Source: Siderastrea radians
Lineage: Eukaryota > Cnidaria > Anthozoa > Scleractinia > Rhizangiidae
NCBI GenBank assembly: GCA_964017195.1
Contig: OZ024895.1
Coordinates: 14,959,034 to 15,023,033, forward strand
Length of the DNA: 64,000 nucleotides
Reading direction: 5' to 3'
Shown: in pieces, positions 1 through 11,351 of the stretch
Position numbering within the stretch: position 1 is the first letter of the stretch
Layout of the letters: every line of letters starts with the position of its first letter
Position numbers and translations under genes: made by a program
The notes under the pieces: model-generated
What the model was told of the DNA's origin: nothing
Database searches by the model: none
The model's input: the letters and a program-made list of their open reading frames with translations, nothing else

Positions 1-1020
1 CGCAACGCCGTACGCCAAGAGAAATCAATTGAAGTATAAAAGAGTTATATTATTAGGAGCTGGCTATGCGGTACGCGGAGAGAGATAAATTGAAATGTGC
101 GAGGGCTGTTAGGAGCTGGCTACACAATAAAAAGAACAAGCAATACACAATACAGGTTTGTTATGGTCGATTAAGCTCGGTTGTTTATATTTTCACGTTA
201 TATGTGGCCGGGTAAATCAAAGAAATTTCGAGTGATATTCTCGTTTATAGAACGAGGAATACACGGTGATGTTCTGTTATCCACTAGTTTTAATACAGGA
301 ACTTCAAATAATATTCTTTTAGCAGAAGTTTAAGTGGGGAAAGTTTATAGTACGCGGAATACACGGTAATGTTTTCCTATTTTCTGCTTACCGCATGCAA
401 CGTACCAAGTTGAATAAAAATAATTTCTGCGTATCGCGGAGCCGGCTTGGCGGCGACACAAAATAGTTCATGTGAAGGGGCACATATTATGCAGTTAAGC
501 AGAAATCTGTTGGGACTTATACATGTATATGCACAAGACAACCGAGCGAAGTATGCTTAGGTGTGTGAGGAAATGTGTATCTTACTGTATATGTGATGTT
601 AGCACAGACGGCATAGATATATTCGCTCACTATTCGATGATCCCGCTCAGATATGATTGCTGATGTTTTTCTTCCTGATGGCTGGAACTGATCCTGGTTT
701 TAAATATTTCCTTGTACCTTTCTTATAAAATGCTCGAGTAAAACATTCAGCCGTAAAAATCCACAGAGCAAACAGTGTCCAACAGGATTGAAGTCCTTCC
801 GGTCAGCCACGCAAACGAAGCCTTTCCGCTTAGAATAAACGTACCCACTCGTCGGTGAACTGTGAATGGAAATTTCCGATTCATTGATGCTTTCTTTGCC
901 GTAATCTTCAACAACAGAGCGCCGACCACGCATACTGCAGCTCAAAATCGAAGAAATGAATCTTGCTAATCCTCACACCTCTCCGAATGCATAAGAAAGT
1001 AGTCACGTTTGTTTTGTTGC
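1..1020. other. No gene recognised
   Basis: AT-rich sequence with short internal similarities (for example GGAATACACGGT near 256 and near 356, and TTAGGAGCTGGCTA near 51 and near 109). No splice-supported coding potential seen. Confidence 0.4.
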
Positions 1021-1030
1021 GTTGAGACTT

Positions 1031-1044
1031 CTACGTCACTTCCT
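1031..1044. promoter_or_regulatory. ETS/CRE-like composite motif
   Basis: ACGTCACTTCC on the plus strand, read as GGAAGTGACGT on the minus strand: an ETS core fused to a CRE half-site. This combination is typical of housekeeping promoters in animals. It lies 50 bases upstream of the candidate first exon at 1094. Confidence 0.4.
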
Positions 1045-1093
1045 CTCTTGGCCAACTCGGCCCAACTCGTCCCGTTCATTTTTGAATTGAGTT

Positions 1094-1172
1094 ATGGCGG
1101 CAAGCCGAATTCGAAAATTACAGTTAAAACAATTGGACTTCTCGCACGAATTTCGACTTAAAACTTTGCACG
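1094..1172 (+). CDS. Candidate first coding exon of an unknown gene
   Basis: ATG preceded directly by an in-frame TGA, then 26 codons (MAASRIRKLQLKQLDFSHEF and six more residues) ending at a strong donor (GTGAGT) in phase 1. An ETS/CRE-like motif lies 50 bases upstream. The peptide is basic with no signal sequence, so it is unlikely to start the secreted Ig gene downstream. No following exon is recognised; it could equally be a decayed gene fragment. Confidence 0.33.
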
Positions 1173-1242
1173 GTGAGTAATATGTACTTATATTTTCGAA
1201 ATATGGAGAGAACAAAAAATTCATATTTTTGATCATAGTAGC

Positions 1243-1711
1243 ACTTTAATAAGCTTAAGAACGGTCAGTGCAGAGTTTCGTAACTGCGAAGAGGCGATAG
1301 GAATCTCTCTTCGACGGCCACTCAGTAATCCGTCAGTATAAAATTGATGTCCAAAATGTGCACCTTCATACTGTCCCGTGCGGCAAGGAATTGTTTTTGC
1401 AGTCTCTTGAGGACAGATTGTGGGAATCTCGAACGCAAAGTGCCAGATCAGTATCAATCACCGATTAGTTCCCGGGGTGTTTGCGTTTTCTCGTGTCTGT
1501 GCGGAAAGTGCGTGGCAAGTTTAAGATGACACACCTGCTTTGTATTCAGTTTATGGAAAACAAGGACGAAATCTTAACGACAGAATCCAGTGGAATTTTT
1601 ATTTAAAAAGAGGAGATGATTTAATCTGTGTACAAAGGATCTTTTTTCTATCTATTAACACATTTCGTGACATAAGCTACATGGTCTTAAAAGGCAATTT
1701 GTGTTACCTCT
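1243..1711 (+). repeat. 470-bp repeat, copy A of an inverted pair
   Basis: Matches 10881-11350 in inverted orientation at roughly 90% identity by eye, from CTTTAATAAGC at one end to GAGGTAACACA at the other. Short ORFs are present in both copies but none is convincing. The pair brackets the LINE/hAT composite. Confidence 0.8.
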
Positions 1712-2013
1712 TATCTCACTGATTTTCTAGTCTCAGAAGATCCTAATATGATCAAATAGATCTCAAGAAAAATATTTTAATGAAATCCTTACATTGAAGT
1801 TCCCACTGTGGCTAGCCCTGTTTGTAAAATAGCTGCACACTGGGATTCTATCTCCTGGGTGCAGCCGTAGTCATTACTCAGTATGTAGCAAAGATTATTA
1901 AGAAGTATAATTTAACAATGATAAATTTGAAAAGAACACGAGACAACTTTTTAAAGACATATTACGGCATAACTTATGCCATCTTCAGCCGAAACTTGTC
2001 TTTAATTAGTTGT

Positions 2014-2016
<3 letters not shown>

Positions 2017-2046
<30 letters not shown>
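2017..2046. repeat. (GT)15 microsatellite
   Basis: Uninterrupted GT dinucleotides. Confidence 0.98.
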
Positions 2047-2049
<3 letters not shown>

Positions 2050-2454
2050 AATTTCTCATTGTTCCTATTGCTAACTACCGGTAGAAGATCTGGAAGTATA
2101 ATCCGCGAGTGTAATTATGAATGAATGAATGAATGTTTATTTTCCATGAAGTGATTTAAGTACATTAGAATGAATACTAATTTAATAACTAGGGAGGAAG
2201 ACTATAGAAACCCTCACGGGCTTTTACAAAGTAGTCCCCCTTTTGTAACAATTATCAAAAAAAAAATTCCTTCAATTTGTATCAGTCAGCTGCAGGTAGT
2301 AAGATTACAGTAGTAAGATTTTATACATGTACAATATTAACATCACTCTAATTAAGTAATTTCTTATTTTTTTTTTACTGAGCTATCGCTGCTAAGGATA
2401 AAATATACTGTTTCAGTTTCTTTTTAAATATTTTTAAATATTTTTTAAATATTT

Positions 2455-5239
2455 TTAAATATTTTTAAGTTCTTGTTTGATGAACAAAGGTATTCTATTC
2501 CAAAAGTCAATTATTTTGTTTCTTGTCGAATATTTTCCGTAATTTGTTCTGTTATAAGTTTTATGAAGTTGCTTTGAGTTTCTAGTATTATATTCATGAG
2601 CTTGCGCAGTTTCTAAACAGAAGTCACTAAAATAGAATGGAAGTACTTTATTGCTAACACTGAAACTGAAGGAGCCGATTAAGAAATCATTAATTTGGTA
2701 TATATTTAAAAGATTCAGCTGTGTAAAGAGCGGAAGTGATGGTGCTGTGTATGATGAAAAAGTTATAATTCTCAATACTTTCTTTTGTAATTTAAACAAC
2801 TTGTCAAGCCTTGTGGGCTAGTTATTGGCCCGGACAATATTTCCATAATGAAGATGTGGGTAAATCAAACTATTGTATAACATTTTCAAATGGGTATGGT
2901 TTACGTAAAAACGAATTCTACAAAGCAAACCTGTAGTTCTTATAATCTTTTTGGTGATATAATCAATGTCAGTGGTTCTTCCACGTTAGGGGTTGATCAA
3001 TTATAATTCCTAGAAATTTGCTTTCTTCAACTCTCTGCAATTCACTTACGCTTAATCTAAGATTCATTTGTCTAACCAACTGTTTTTTGTGTGATTTGAA
3101 AATAATAAAATTTGATTTTCTAATATTCAGAGTCAGTTGATTCAGTGATAACCATTCCTGGACTCGAGCTAACTCTGCATTTACTGTAGATTCAAGTTCT
3201 TGTATATTTTTTCCTGAACAAAAGAGATTAGTGTCATCTGCAAACAAAATAGTAGACAAATTATCTGTTGAGTTGTTTAGGTCATTTATATAAATTAAAA
3301 ATAGTAACGGACCAAGAATAGATCCCTGTGGAACTCCACAAGCAACTGCTTGTTCAGATGATCTTGTCTGATTATATTTGACAATTTGTTTTGTGTTAGA
3401 AAGGTAATCCTTTATCCATGCATGACAATTGCCACGTATACCAAAAAAATAAAGTTTCTTTAGAAGAATATCGTGATTTGCAGTGTCGAATGCCTTTGAT
3501 AAGTCAAGAAATATCCCGACTGTGAATTCGTTGTTTTCAAAGGCTTTTGTTATTTTATCAACAAGTTCTATTACGGCATATGTAGTTGGGCTGTTATCTC
3601 GAAATCCATATTGGCAATCAGTTAATATTTTATTTTTACGAATATATCCAATTAATCTTTTATACATTAGCTTTTCAAGGATTTTAGAACAACACGGAAG
3701 GACAGAAATTGGTCTATAATTTGAATAAACATTTTTTCAGATGATTTGTATACAGGTGTTACTAATGCTACTTTCAAATCATCTGGGATTTTGCCAGTTT
3801 CAAATGTTAAATTAAAAATATGCGACAATGGCATTGATATATATTGGGCCACATATTTAACAATTGCTATTAATTTCGTCAACGCCGCAACTAGACTTGC
3901 ATACCATTTTGCCTATTACTTTATTTACCTCGTCGCTGGTCGTATTATATAAAAACATAGAGTCATTATAACTTCCTTTTAGAAATTTATAGAATTCATC
4001 ATTATTGCAATTAAATTTCTTAGCAAGATTTGGTCCAACATTAACAAAAAACATCATTGAAATCATTTGCAATTAATTTTGGATCACTGACTTCTTCATT
4101 GTCATCATTTAAAAAAGATCTCGGTAGATCGGTATTAGATTTCTTTTTACCAAGTAATTCATTGATAGTATTCCATGTTGATTTTATGTCGTTTTTACTG
4201 TGATCTAGTTTTTTACTGTAATAGCTGTTTTTAGCTATTCTTATCAGATGATTTAATTTATTGCGGTAAAGTTTGTACTTTCGTTCATTTTTTTCACTTG
4301 GATTTTTTATAAAGTTTTTGCAAAGAATTTCTTTCGTTTTAGATGATTTCTTTAATCCTCTAGAAATCCATGGGTTATGAGTTCTTTTGGTGTTTTTAGA
4401 TCGGTACTTTTTCATTGGAAAAGACTTATTGTATAGCTCAAAGAACTCTTTTATGAATGCTGCAGAAGAACTCAATTGGGTCCTTCTTTGATAGCGTTGA
4501 TTGCCAATCGCAACTTTGCAGTTTACTAGAGAAAGATTCTAGAGATTTATTTGTAATTTTCCGAGCTGAGTAGTCATTAGCTTTAAGTAATTTTGGATAC
4601 CTTTGTAATTCATGCCCTGTAATAGTGAAAATAGGAAGGTGATCGGATATATCATTAAATAAAATACCGTTTAAATGCTCTGTTTTACTCAAATTGTTTG
4701 TAAAGATGTTATCAATTAACGTTACCGTAGATTTAGTTATACGGGTGGGTTTATAAATAAGTGGCGTGTAACCTGATGAACAAAATTGGTTAAAACATAA
4801 AGTTGAAAAACTACAGCAATTATATTTTAGCAGATCAATGTTAAAGTCACCCATGATATAGCATGGCTTATCCCATTTATCTAATTCAGTTAAAATAGTT
4901 TTAAGGTCATTTTCAAATTCATTAAATCTATTGTTTGGTGGCCAGTAGATGGTGCCAATTATTATATTTTTAGATTTTTCGTTTATTATTTCAATAAATA
5001 AACACTCTGTGTCACTGGTATTGTTTTCAGGAACCAAGTCTTTCCTAAGTTTTATTACTATATTATCCCTCCTTTTTTATTTTTCCTGAACAATTTGGTT
5101 GATTTTTATCCTGGGATTTCAAAATTATCACTTTCATCAGCATTAAGCCATGTTTCAGTGAGAGCTGTTACAGAAAATTTATGAGTTAACGAGTTTAAGT
5201 AATTTTTAGTACATCAAACTTATTCCTTATACTTCTTAT
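2455..5239 (-). pseudogene. LINE ORF2 remnant: endonuclease and reverse transcriptase
   Basis: Read on the minus strand in several frames. The start (DLNIRSIRNKFDVLKI) is near 5239. The apurinic-like endonuclease at 5037-4438 has motifs MGDFNID, LIDNIFTN and ISDHLPIF. The reverse transcriptase at 3882-2969 has LDLSKAFDTANH, GVPQGSILGP and the catalytic box FADDTN. The C-terminal region is at 2799-2455. At least four frameshifts or stops separate these blocks, so it is non-functional. Confidence 0.9.
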
Positions 5240-5346
5240 ATTTAAATCAGGAGCCATAATCGGGGACGGAGACCGTAACTGAATACCATTTTCAGTGATG
5301 GGGCTGGCCCCATCGAAAAAGACAAATGTGCTATTTTTAGAAAAAA

Positions 5347-5760
5347 TTGCGCCATCGCGCGCGTGAAACACGCGTGTATGTTGCGAGGATGCCGCGCAAA
5401 GAAAAAACAAACAAAATGGCGTCGGAAATTACCTTCGTTGGAGATGAAGAAATCCAGTTTTTGTCATCAGTGACAATTCCAAATCTAAGGCAAGCCCTTG
5501 AGGAGAACTTTTTGGATAGTGACTCTGGATACGAGGATTGTACAAGTGATTCCGATGATGGAAGTGAGAATATTTTAGAAAAATCCTGTAGCGAAGATGC
5601 GTCGGACATGTCGGACGAGGATTTCCCCGTTAGACGGAACAAACGTTTTGCGGGCCAAAAAGGCGTCGAACGACGAAAAAATCAGTTGAAGACGAATCAG
5701 GCAGGAAAAGGGAAAATACATCCCGAAAATGTTTTTCCTCTGAGGACGTACAGAGATTGA
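5347..5760 (+). CDS. Unknown ORF inside the hAT-like element (acidic then basic)
   Basis: 137 codons from the first ATG; two internal ATGs (5389 and 5416) are also possible starts. The middle is acidic and serine-rich (SDSGYEDCTSDSDDG) and the end is lysine/arginine-rich. Not recognised. It may be the first part of a decayed transposon-encoded or captured gene that continues in another frame at 5803. Confidence 0.4.
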   Translation: MRHRARETRVYVARMPRKEKTNKMASEITFVGDEEIQFLSSVTIPNLRQALEENFLDSDSGYEDCTSDSDDGSENILEKSCSEDASDMSDEDFPVRRNKRFAGQKGVERRKNQLKTNQAGKGKIHPENVFPLRTYRD

Positions 5761-5802
5761 AGGGCAGCCGCAAAGACTATAAAATGATTTTCCAAGCACG
5801 TT

Positions 5803-6114
5803 GTGAAGAAAAGTAACGCACTGATAAATCGTTGTCACTATTTCCCCAGCAAGAAAAATAGTAACATAGATTCAAATACCGAATCATTAAAGAAAACGTT
5901 TGCCGAGAATTCGCAGCGTATGTTTTCTGAAATAATGTCCGCCTTTACCGAAATGACCGAAATGTTTATAATGAAGACAAAGAATAGTGAAAAGCGCGCT
6001 TTGTTTTCAATCAAATACTCTCGCCGTGCGTTATCAATCGTCGACAAAATAGAGAACTGGAAAAACACCAAGAAAAAACTACTTCCGTCGATGAGAAGGA
6101 GAAAGATGAAGTGA
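5803..6114 (+). pseudogene. Unknown ORF remnant inside the hAT-like element
   Basis: 103 codons in a different frame from the preceding ORF. It has a helical, charged stretch (FAENSQRMFSEIMSAFTEM) and a very basic end. It probably belongs to the same decayed protein as 5347-5760; no domain recognised. Confidence 0.35.
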
Positions 6115-6689
6115 AACTTCATGCTGCCCTAGTACTGAATATGACTTACTGGGTAATTTTATACGAACCTAGAAGAGATACATAGCGCAGTGGACATGGC
6201 AAGGGTTTCAACGACAGAGTGAGCTTGATTTTTTTCTGCGCCAGCAACCCGGCGAGAAAAATCACTTTGTATCGAAGCAAAATTAAGGAGAAATTACAAC
6301 TGAACGTCACTGAGACACAAATGCTTGATTTCGTAGGACGAACAGAAACTGTAGAAATAGAAATATAAGCATTTAGCGCTGTCTTTACAATTTCTTTCAT
6401 CGTCAACTCAATCACTTGTTCGTAAAATCTCACAAACAGTAGGTTTTATACGGAAGGCTTTGAGTCGGAAATATCGACACAAGACAAAATAAGCACAGTA
6501 AAATAGGAAAGAGGCATTTAATAAAAATTGTCACACTTTTTATGGCGAGTCAGTACAAAAATCATGCAGCAGTCTGAACAAAAAGCATTAGACAAATTCA
6601 GTACCAGAAAAGGCGACATTTTTTGGCTATACCACACAAAATTGACACTGGTTTACCTGTACTCGTTGTGGCTCTATCTGTGTTCCCTT

Positions 6690-7390
6690 GAGCAGCTCCA
6701 GACATTTAAACATAAGTCGGATGCCATGTAAAATACGTTGTATCGCTTTCACATTTGTTTGAGTGTTGTTTTTACCATTCCGTCCGCGGGCTCTAAACTG
6801 AGAACAATTCCGTTTTGTGGTTTGCGTTTAAAAAGTAAGATGGTGAATTCTAATGTTCCTCACCTCCGTAGTCTTGTTTCGGTGAGCTGCATAGAAATTA
6901 TCGTTCAAGCTTAATTATTAATTCTGCCTTCAGTTCGATCAAACAAACACATGATGGCTCCGTTGTCAGCGTTGTACGAACGGAGTGATTACAAACTCTT
7001 TCATTTGAACTCCAGCAGCCATAACGGTGAGATCGTACAGCTTCAATCCGCTTTGAACGACGATTCCAACAATTTTCAGGAAAACTCAAACACGTGCCAC
7101 ATTTCAGAGCCCATAATTGGAAGATGTTTCTCAAACCTTGTGCTTGTACGTTCACTTCGGAGCAGTTTCATTGATTCATTCAGCTCCGCAAAGAAACGCT
7201 GCAACACTTCGCAAGGTTTTGGCGCCTTTTTCGGTCAGTCATGTGATCGCGATCGATTCCTGTTCCCTTTTACCTCGGAGTTTCTCTCTTTTTTTTCTTT
7301 CTTGATTTCATAGCAATTAGCGATTGCGTTTTTAATAATAAAAACCATTATGTACTCGGGCATACTGGATATCAAATAATTATAACCATC
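6690..7390 (+). repeat. Dispersed repeat family R1, copy 1
   Basis: Similar over hundreds of bases to the reverse complement of 51370-52130 and of 57600-57915. Shared stretches include GTTGTTTTTACCATTCCGTC and a translated block with [11 protein letters not shown]. It forms the right part of the hAT-like element. Confidence 0.75.
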
Positions 7391-7535
7391 TTGATCATAT
7401 CCACGTTGAACGCAAATTTGCGTGTAGCCACGCGCGTTTATGACGTTGAGGGTGGCGCAATTTTTTCTAAAAATAGCACATTTGTCTTTTTCGATGGGGC
7501 CGCGTGGATCCCGCGCTTACGGTCTCCGTCCCCGA

Positions 7536-8006
7536 TTATGGCTGCTGATTTAAATGTAAGAAAGATAAATTGTCACTACTCAGACGTTTAGATCGGGTTA
7601 GATCGATAAACTGATCCGAGGAGTAGAAATGTGATATTGGATTTGGTGGCATACCTAAGTCTTGAGAATTGTCATTGAACAGAATTTTGTCATTATGCAA
7701 GAAAGCCTCACGCTGGTATGGTTTAAAAACAAGATTTTGTAAATTATTCCGCTCAAGTAAATCATTTTTGGTCATTTCAATGTTGATTTGCAAGCAGTCA
7801 TCTTCAACACAATTGTACGGCAAGCAGATGTTTAGACATTGATAACAAGTGAAGTTGTTATCAGTGCCAGACAGATTATCTAGCCGCAGACAATGCCTGT
7901 TTAAATGAAAATGGTTTGAACAGATGTTGCATACTAGCGACCTTTGAGCTTCAGTTATTTCACAATCACAGAAATTACAATTTTGCAATCTATCTTCGCC
8001 TAGCAT
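7536..8006 (-). pseudogene. LINE ORF1 with PHD-like zinc finger
   Basis: About 156 codons. The N-terminal half has CNFCDCEITE, LVCNICSNHFH, a later RHC and CYQC, matching a PHD-type cysteine/histidine pattern found in CR1/L2 ORF1 proteins. The last residues run into the inserted DNA transposon, which replaces the original continuation into ORF2. Confidence 0.8.
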
Positions 8007-8417
8007 ATGGAGCTAAATGGTGAATTAAAATAAATGTTAATCAAATAAATTTTATACATTCCGACATTGTATAACTATTGGTATTGCGGTAATTAATGAG
8101 GCACATTAGGCTGAACTTATCTCGTGATTGTTCTAACCCATAGGGTTTCCATTCTGCTCGCCGAGTGGTCCTCTGTAGCGCTGCCCGTTGATGAAAAGTT
8201 TGTCTTTAATCAATTTTACAGCATTTCCATCCTCTTTGGCTTTCTTTGGTATAGGGTAGAGCTTTTTTCGTGTTTCTGCAATCTCTTTCGGAAATTGATG
8301 TCATTGATCAGCAATCCCTACCTTTGTTCCTTCACAGGCAGCCCAGACGCGTTGTATGTGGAGTTCATTTAAAAATAGAAAACGATGAAAATATATGTAA
8401 TAGGGGAATCCCGAAAC

Positions 8418-8474
8418 CTCGAGTTAGACTTCGAGTTGGACTTCGAGTTGCACTTCGAGTTGATCTTTGAATTG
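8418..8474 (+). repeat. 12-bp minisatellite (GAGTTGGACTTC-like)
   Basis: Four to five units of GAGTT-N-GACTTC. The inverted counterpart is at 9898-9966. Confidence 0.8.
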
Positions 8475-8639
8475 TACTTACTTTTCTTTCTTTCATCTTT
8501 GTTTCATTTTTTTCGTAGATCGTCACGCGCACGCAATTTTCACAAAAAAATTCGCACACGGAGGAAAAAAAAAACAATTCGAACACTCCGAAACCCACTA
8601 GAAATACTTGCTGACTAAGAAGGCGAAAGGAGCTCATGC

Positions 8640-9897
8640 TCCAACCTCTTCCCTTGCAGAATCAAAATGGACAACTTAAGGTATCTAGACACATCTATAA
8701 CCTGGAATCTTGATTCTTTTTCTCGCGAAATATCTCTTGAAATCACAGAATGCTGAAGATGGTTCCAAGCGCAACATTTGTCATTTATACTGGCTATAGA
8801 TCACACTCCGTGATGCGAAACACAACATCCTGCAACAGAATTAAACAAATAAGCCAGGCCAGGTTGTAAATAATATTTCAGATCCTTTATTGTCACAAAA
8901 ATAAGATGAGAGGCTGAAAAACCCTATCAAGTTCCTAAACGAGCCAAATTCAACGAACCTAATATGCCACCACAAGCGGCATAAAACCACATTAAGACTC
9001 GTACAAACGATCAGAGGTCAAATTTAAATGAGAATAACAAACAGAGCGAGCCACAAGAATCCACCAGTTATTAGAAAATTGATGAGATATGACCTCGAGA
9101 TCAAAGTCTTAAAAAATGCGACGCCTTAGTTGTAACGGTTCAATTCAGTCACTATGTAAAAATCCTCCAAACTAAACCCAATACAAAAACACAAGAAGCA
9201 ACGAAAATTGGTCAAACGACCGAGATAAGGCGCGGCGAACAGAGACGTGAAGTAGGAGTCGCGCAGGCCTTCCCACCCCATTTTATATACCGTTCGCTAT
9301 GAAATTACAACCGATTTAATTTAATTAATTGATTTGGTGGAGGCTTGTTGCCCCCTACTCCACTAAAGTGTGCTACTTTTATTAGTAATTGTCCGTAGCT
9401 TCCGAAAACCCTCGACAACCTGAACAAACTGTAGAACCATAGTTAATAAAAGAATTTGGCTATGAAGCTCAGCAAAGTCTTTTGTTTTATGTTTTTGTTA
9501 CCGTTTTTAGCCTTGACCGTGCACAAACAACAATAGGTTTGAATTTTGCATGAGCAACGAACCAATAAAAATGTCACTGTTAAGTTATTCAGCCATAGTG
9601 TGCGAACGTAAAACAAAAGATTGTGCACGGTCGTAGAACTTTCAACATAAATTGCAGCACCTTTGTTTTGGCCTTTGAAACTTGCAAGGTTTCATAACCA
9701 GTCCCTCGAGTAACTATGGTAGAACTAACTCCTCAAGGAAATAAATAAACGAATTCAAGTTTGACTTGTTGTAAAACTGCAATGCAGTACTGACTTATTA
9801 GCTTTCTGTGGCTAATTCAAAATGGCAAACTCACGTGGCTTACGGTGCCCTGAGCTAAGTGTATACTTTACTTAGTTACTTTTAATTTTTTTTTTTC
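8640..9897. other. No gene recognised; possible body of a mobile element
   Basis: Between the two inverted minisatellites. Contains the TATA-like word TTTATATACC near 9282. No coding region seen. Confidence 0.35.
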
Positions 9898-9966
9898 AAC
9901 TCGAAGTCCAACTCGAAGTCTAACTCGAACTCGAACTCGAACTCGAACTCGAAGTCCAACTCGAAC
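9898..9966 (-). repeat. 6/12-bp minisatellite (AACTCGAAGTCC / AACTCG)
   Basis: Tandem AACTCG and AACTCGAAGTCC units, the reverse complement of the array at 8418-8474. The two arrays may be subterminal arrays of one 1.5-kb element. Confidence 0.8.
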
Positions 9967-9980
9967 ATGTACGACTCCCA

Positions 9981-10210
9981 TGTAATAGCACGAAATGAAT
10001 CTTTACTTCACGAAATAAATCTTGTTTACTTCTGCTTATTGTGTCCTGTTTAATTAATTTCCGGTTAATCTTGCACCGCTCTCTTACGCAATTGCTTGAT
10101 AGCGTCGCTGCATATATAAGCCGTTAAGCCTAAGGTTTGCAGAGATTTATTACGGACTAACCGGTGAGAAAAGAATCGACATATCTTGAAATAAAGCCTG
10201 TCTACCTACA
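9981..10210 (+). repeat. LTR-like sequence (weak)
   Basis: Begins TGTAATAGC and ends CTACCTACA, with TATATAAG at 10113-10120 and AATAAA at 10190-10195 in the order expected of an LTR. A GGTGACCCGG word downstream (near 10310) resembles retroelement primer-binding regions. No second LTR or gag-pol is visible, so it could be coincidence. Confidence 0.25.
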
Positions 10211-10618
10211 GCTCAATGCTCCCCTGTTCGTCCTGGCTGGTTTAAATGACATTTTGTGGCTTTTTTCAATCGGGGGTAGCTTCCACTAAAGAAGAATTAA
10301 AGGCTGGTGACCCGGCCAGCGAACCATCTTTACGCGAAGCGCAGTAAATTCCCGAATAATGGACGGATCCGCTCCAAATTGCGATCAGCTGAACCAGGGA
10401 TTACGTGGTTTTCTGTATATTGAGCACTGGCTCTCAACATCCATTGTAACTGCCTGAGAATCCCTCATTTATCTACCTAAACTTGACCTTTTCGCTCCGC
10501 CATGAACCGTAACATCGACGGGTAGGCTACGGGATTTGAATACTTAAGCTTAGCGACCGCGTCTGCTCGACAAAATAGCACTGGCTACGGGAGGGACATT
10601 CCCAAAGCACATTCGATT

Positions 10619-10860
10619 CAACAACAACAACACACTTTATTTGCATTCCCAATTACAAATGGTATTGCAAAAGTATAGGAAAATAATGATAATAATAATA
10701 CGAATTACATCTAAAGATATGTAAGGGTAAGTAATAGGATCAACTAATTGACGATTGTTGCGATTGTCGATTCATTTCTTAGTGCAAAAGCTTCATAAAT
10801 GAAGTAACCTAATTTTTTACAGAGAAAGGCATCTATATTATTAAAGTAATAGTACCGTCC
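10619..10860 (-). mobile_element. LINE 3'-end fragment
   Basis: On the minus strand the sequence ends CAAATAAAGTGTGTTGTTGTTG, a typical LINE 3' end with a short TTG-repeat tail. It abuts the 470-bp inverted repeat. Confidence 0.5.
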
Positions 10861-10880
10861 CTCCCTCCCTAAGAGTCTTA

Positions 10881-11350
10881 GAGGTAACACAATATGCCTT
10901 TTAAGACCATGTAGCTTATCTCACGAAATGCGTTACTTAATAGATAGAAAAAAAAGATCGTTTGTGCACAGATTAAATCATCTTCTTTTTGAATAAAAAT
11001 TCCACTGGATTCTGTCGTTAAGATTTCGTCCTTGTTTTCCATAAACTGCCGGGAAGACAAAGCAGATGTGTCATCTTAAACTTGCCACACACTCCGCACA
11101 GACACGAGAAAACGCAAACACCCCGGGAACTAATCGGTGATTGATACTGATCTGCCACTTTGCGTTCGAGATTCCTACAATCTGTCCTCAAGAGACTGCA
11201 AAAACAATTCCTTGCCGCACGGAACCGTATGAAGGTGCACCTTTTGGACATCAATTTCATATTGATGCATTATAGTGGCCGTCGAAGAGAGATTCCTATC
11301 GCCTCTTCGCAGTTACGAAACTCTGCACTGACCGTATTTAAGCTTATTAA
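10881..11350 (-). repeat. 470-bp repeat, copy B of an inverted pair
   Basis: Inverted partner of 1243-1711. Both copies differ by scattered substitutions and small indels, so they are old relative to each other. Confidence 0.8.
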
Positions 11351-11351
11351 A

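Larger units (their letters stand above)
5248..7547. mobile_element. hAT-like DNA transposon (non-autonomous), 2.3 kb
   Basis: Both ends begin CAG and share an imperfect inverted repeat of about 30 bp containing CCATAATCGGGGACGGAGAC. The element is flanked by an 8-bp duplication ATTTAAAT (5240-5247 and 7548-7555). CAG ends and an 8-bp TSD are hallmarks of hAT elements. Removing it restores the LINE reading LHLN-IRSIRNK. No complete transposase is visible. Confidence 0.85.
2119..8030 (-). mobile_element. CR1/L2-like LINE, decayed and split by a DNA transposon
   Basis: A minus-strand non-LTR retrotransposon. ORF1 is at 7536-8006, ORF2 remnants run from 5239 down to about 2455, and a (CATT)n 3' tail lies at 2119-2137. 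The tail type, the PHD-like ORF1, and the endonuclease-then-reverse-transcriptase order fit the CR1/L2 group. A 2.3-kb element (5248-7547) interrupts the start of ORF2. Several frameshifts make it inactive. Confidence 0.88.

Noticed and set aside
8124..8637. Overlapping ORFs on both strands near 8.1-8.6 kb
   Set aside because: They cover a minisatellite and low-complexity sequence; no domain recognised.
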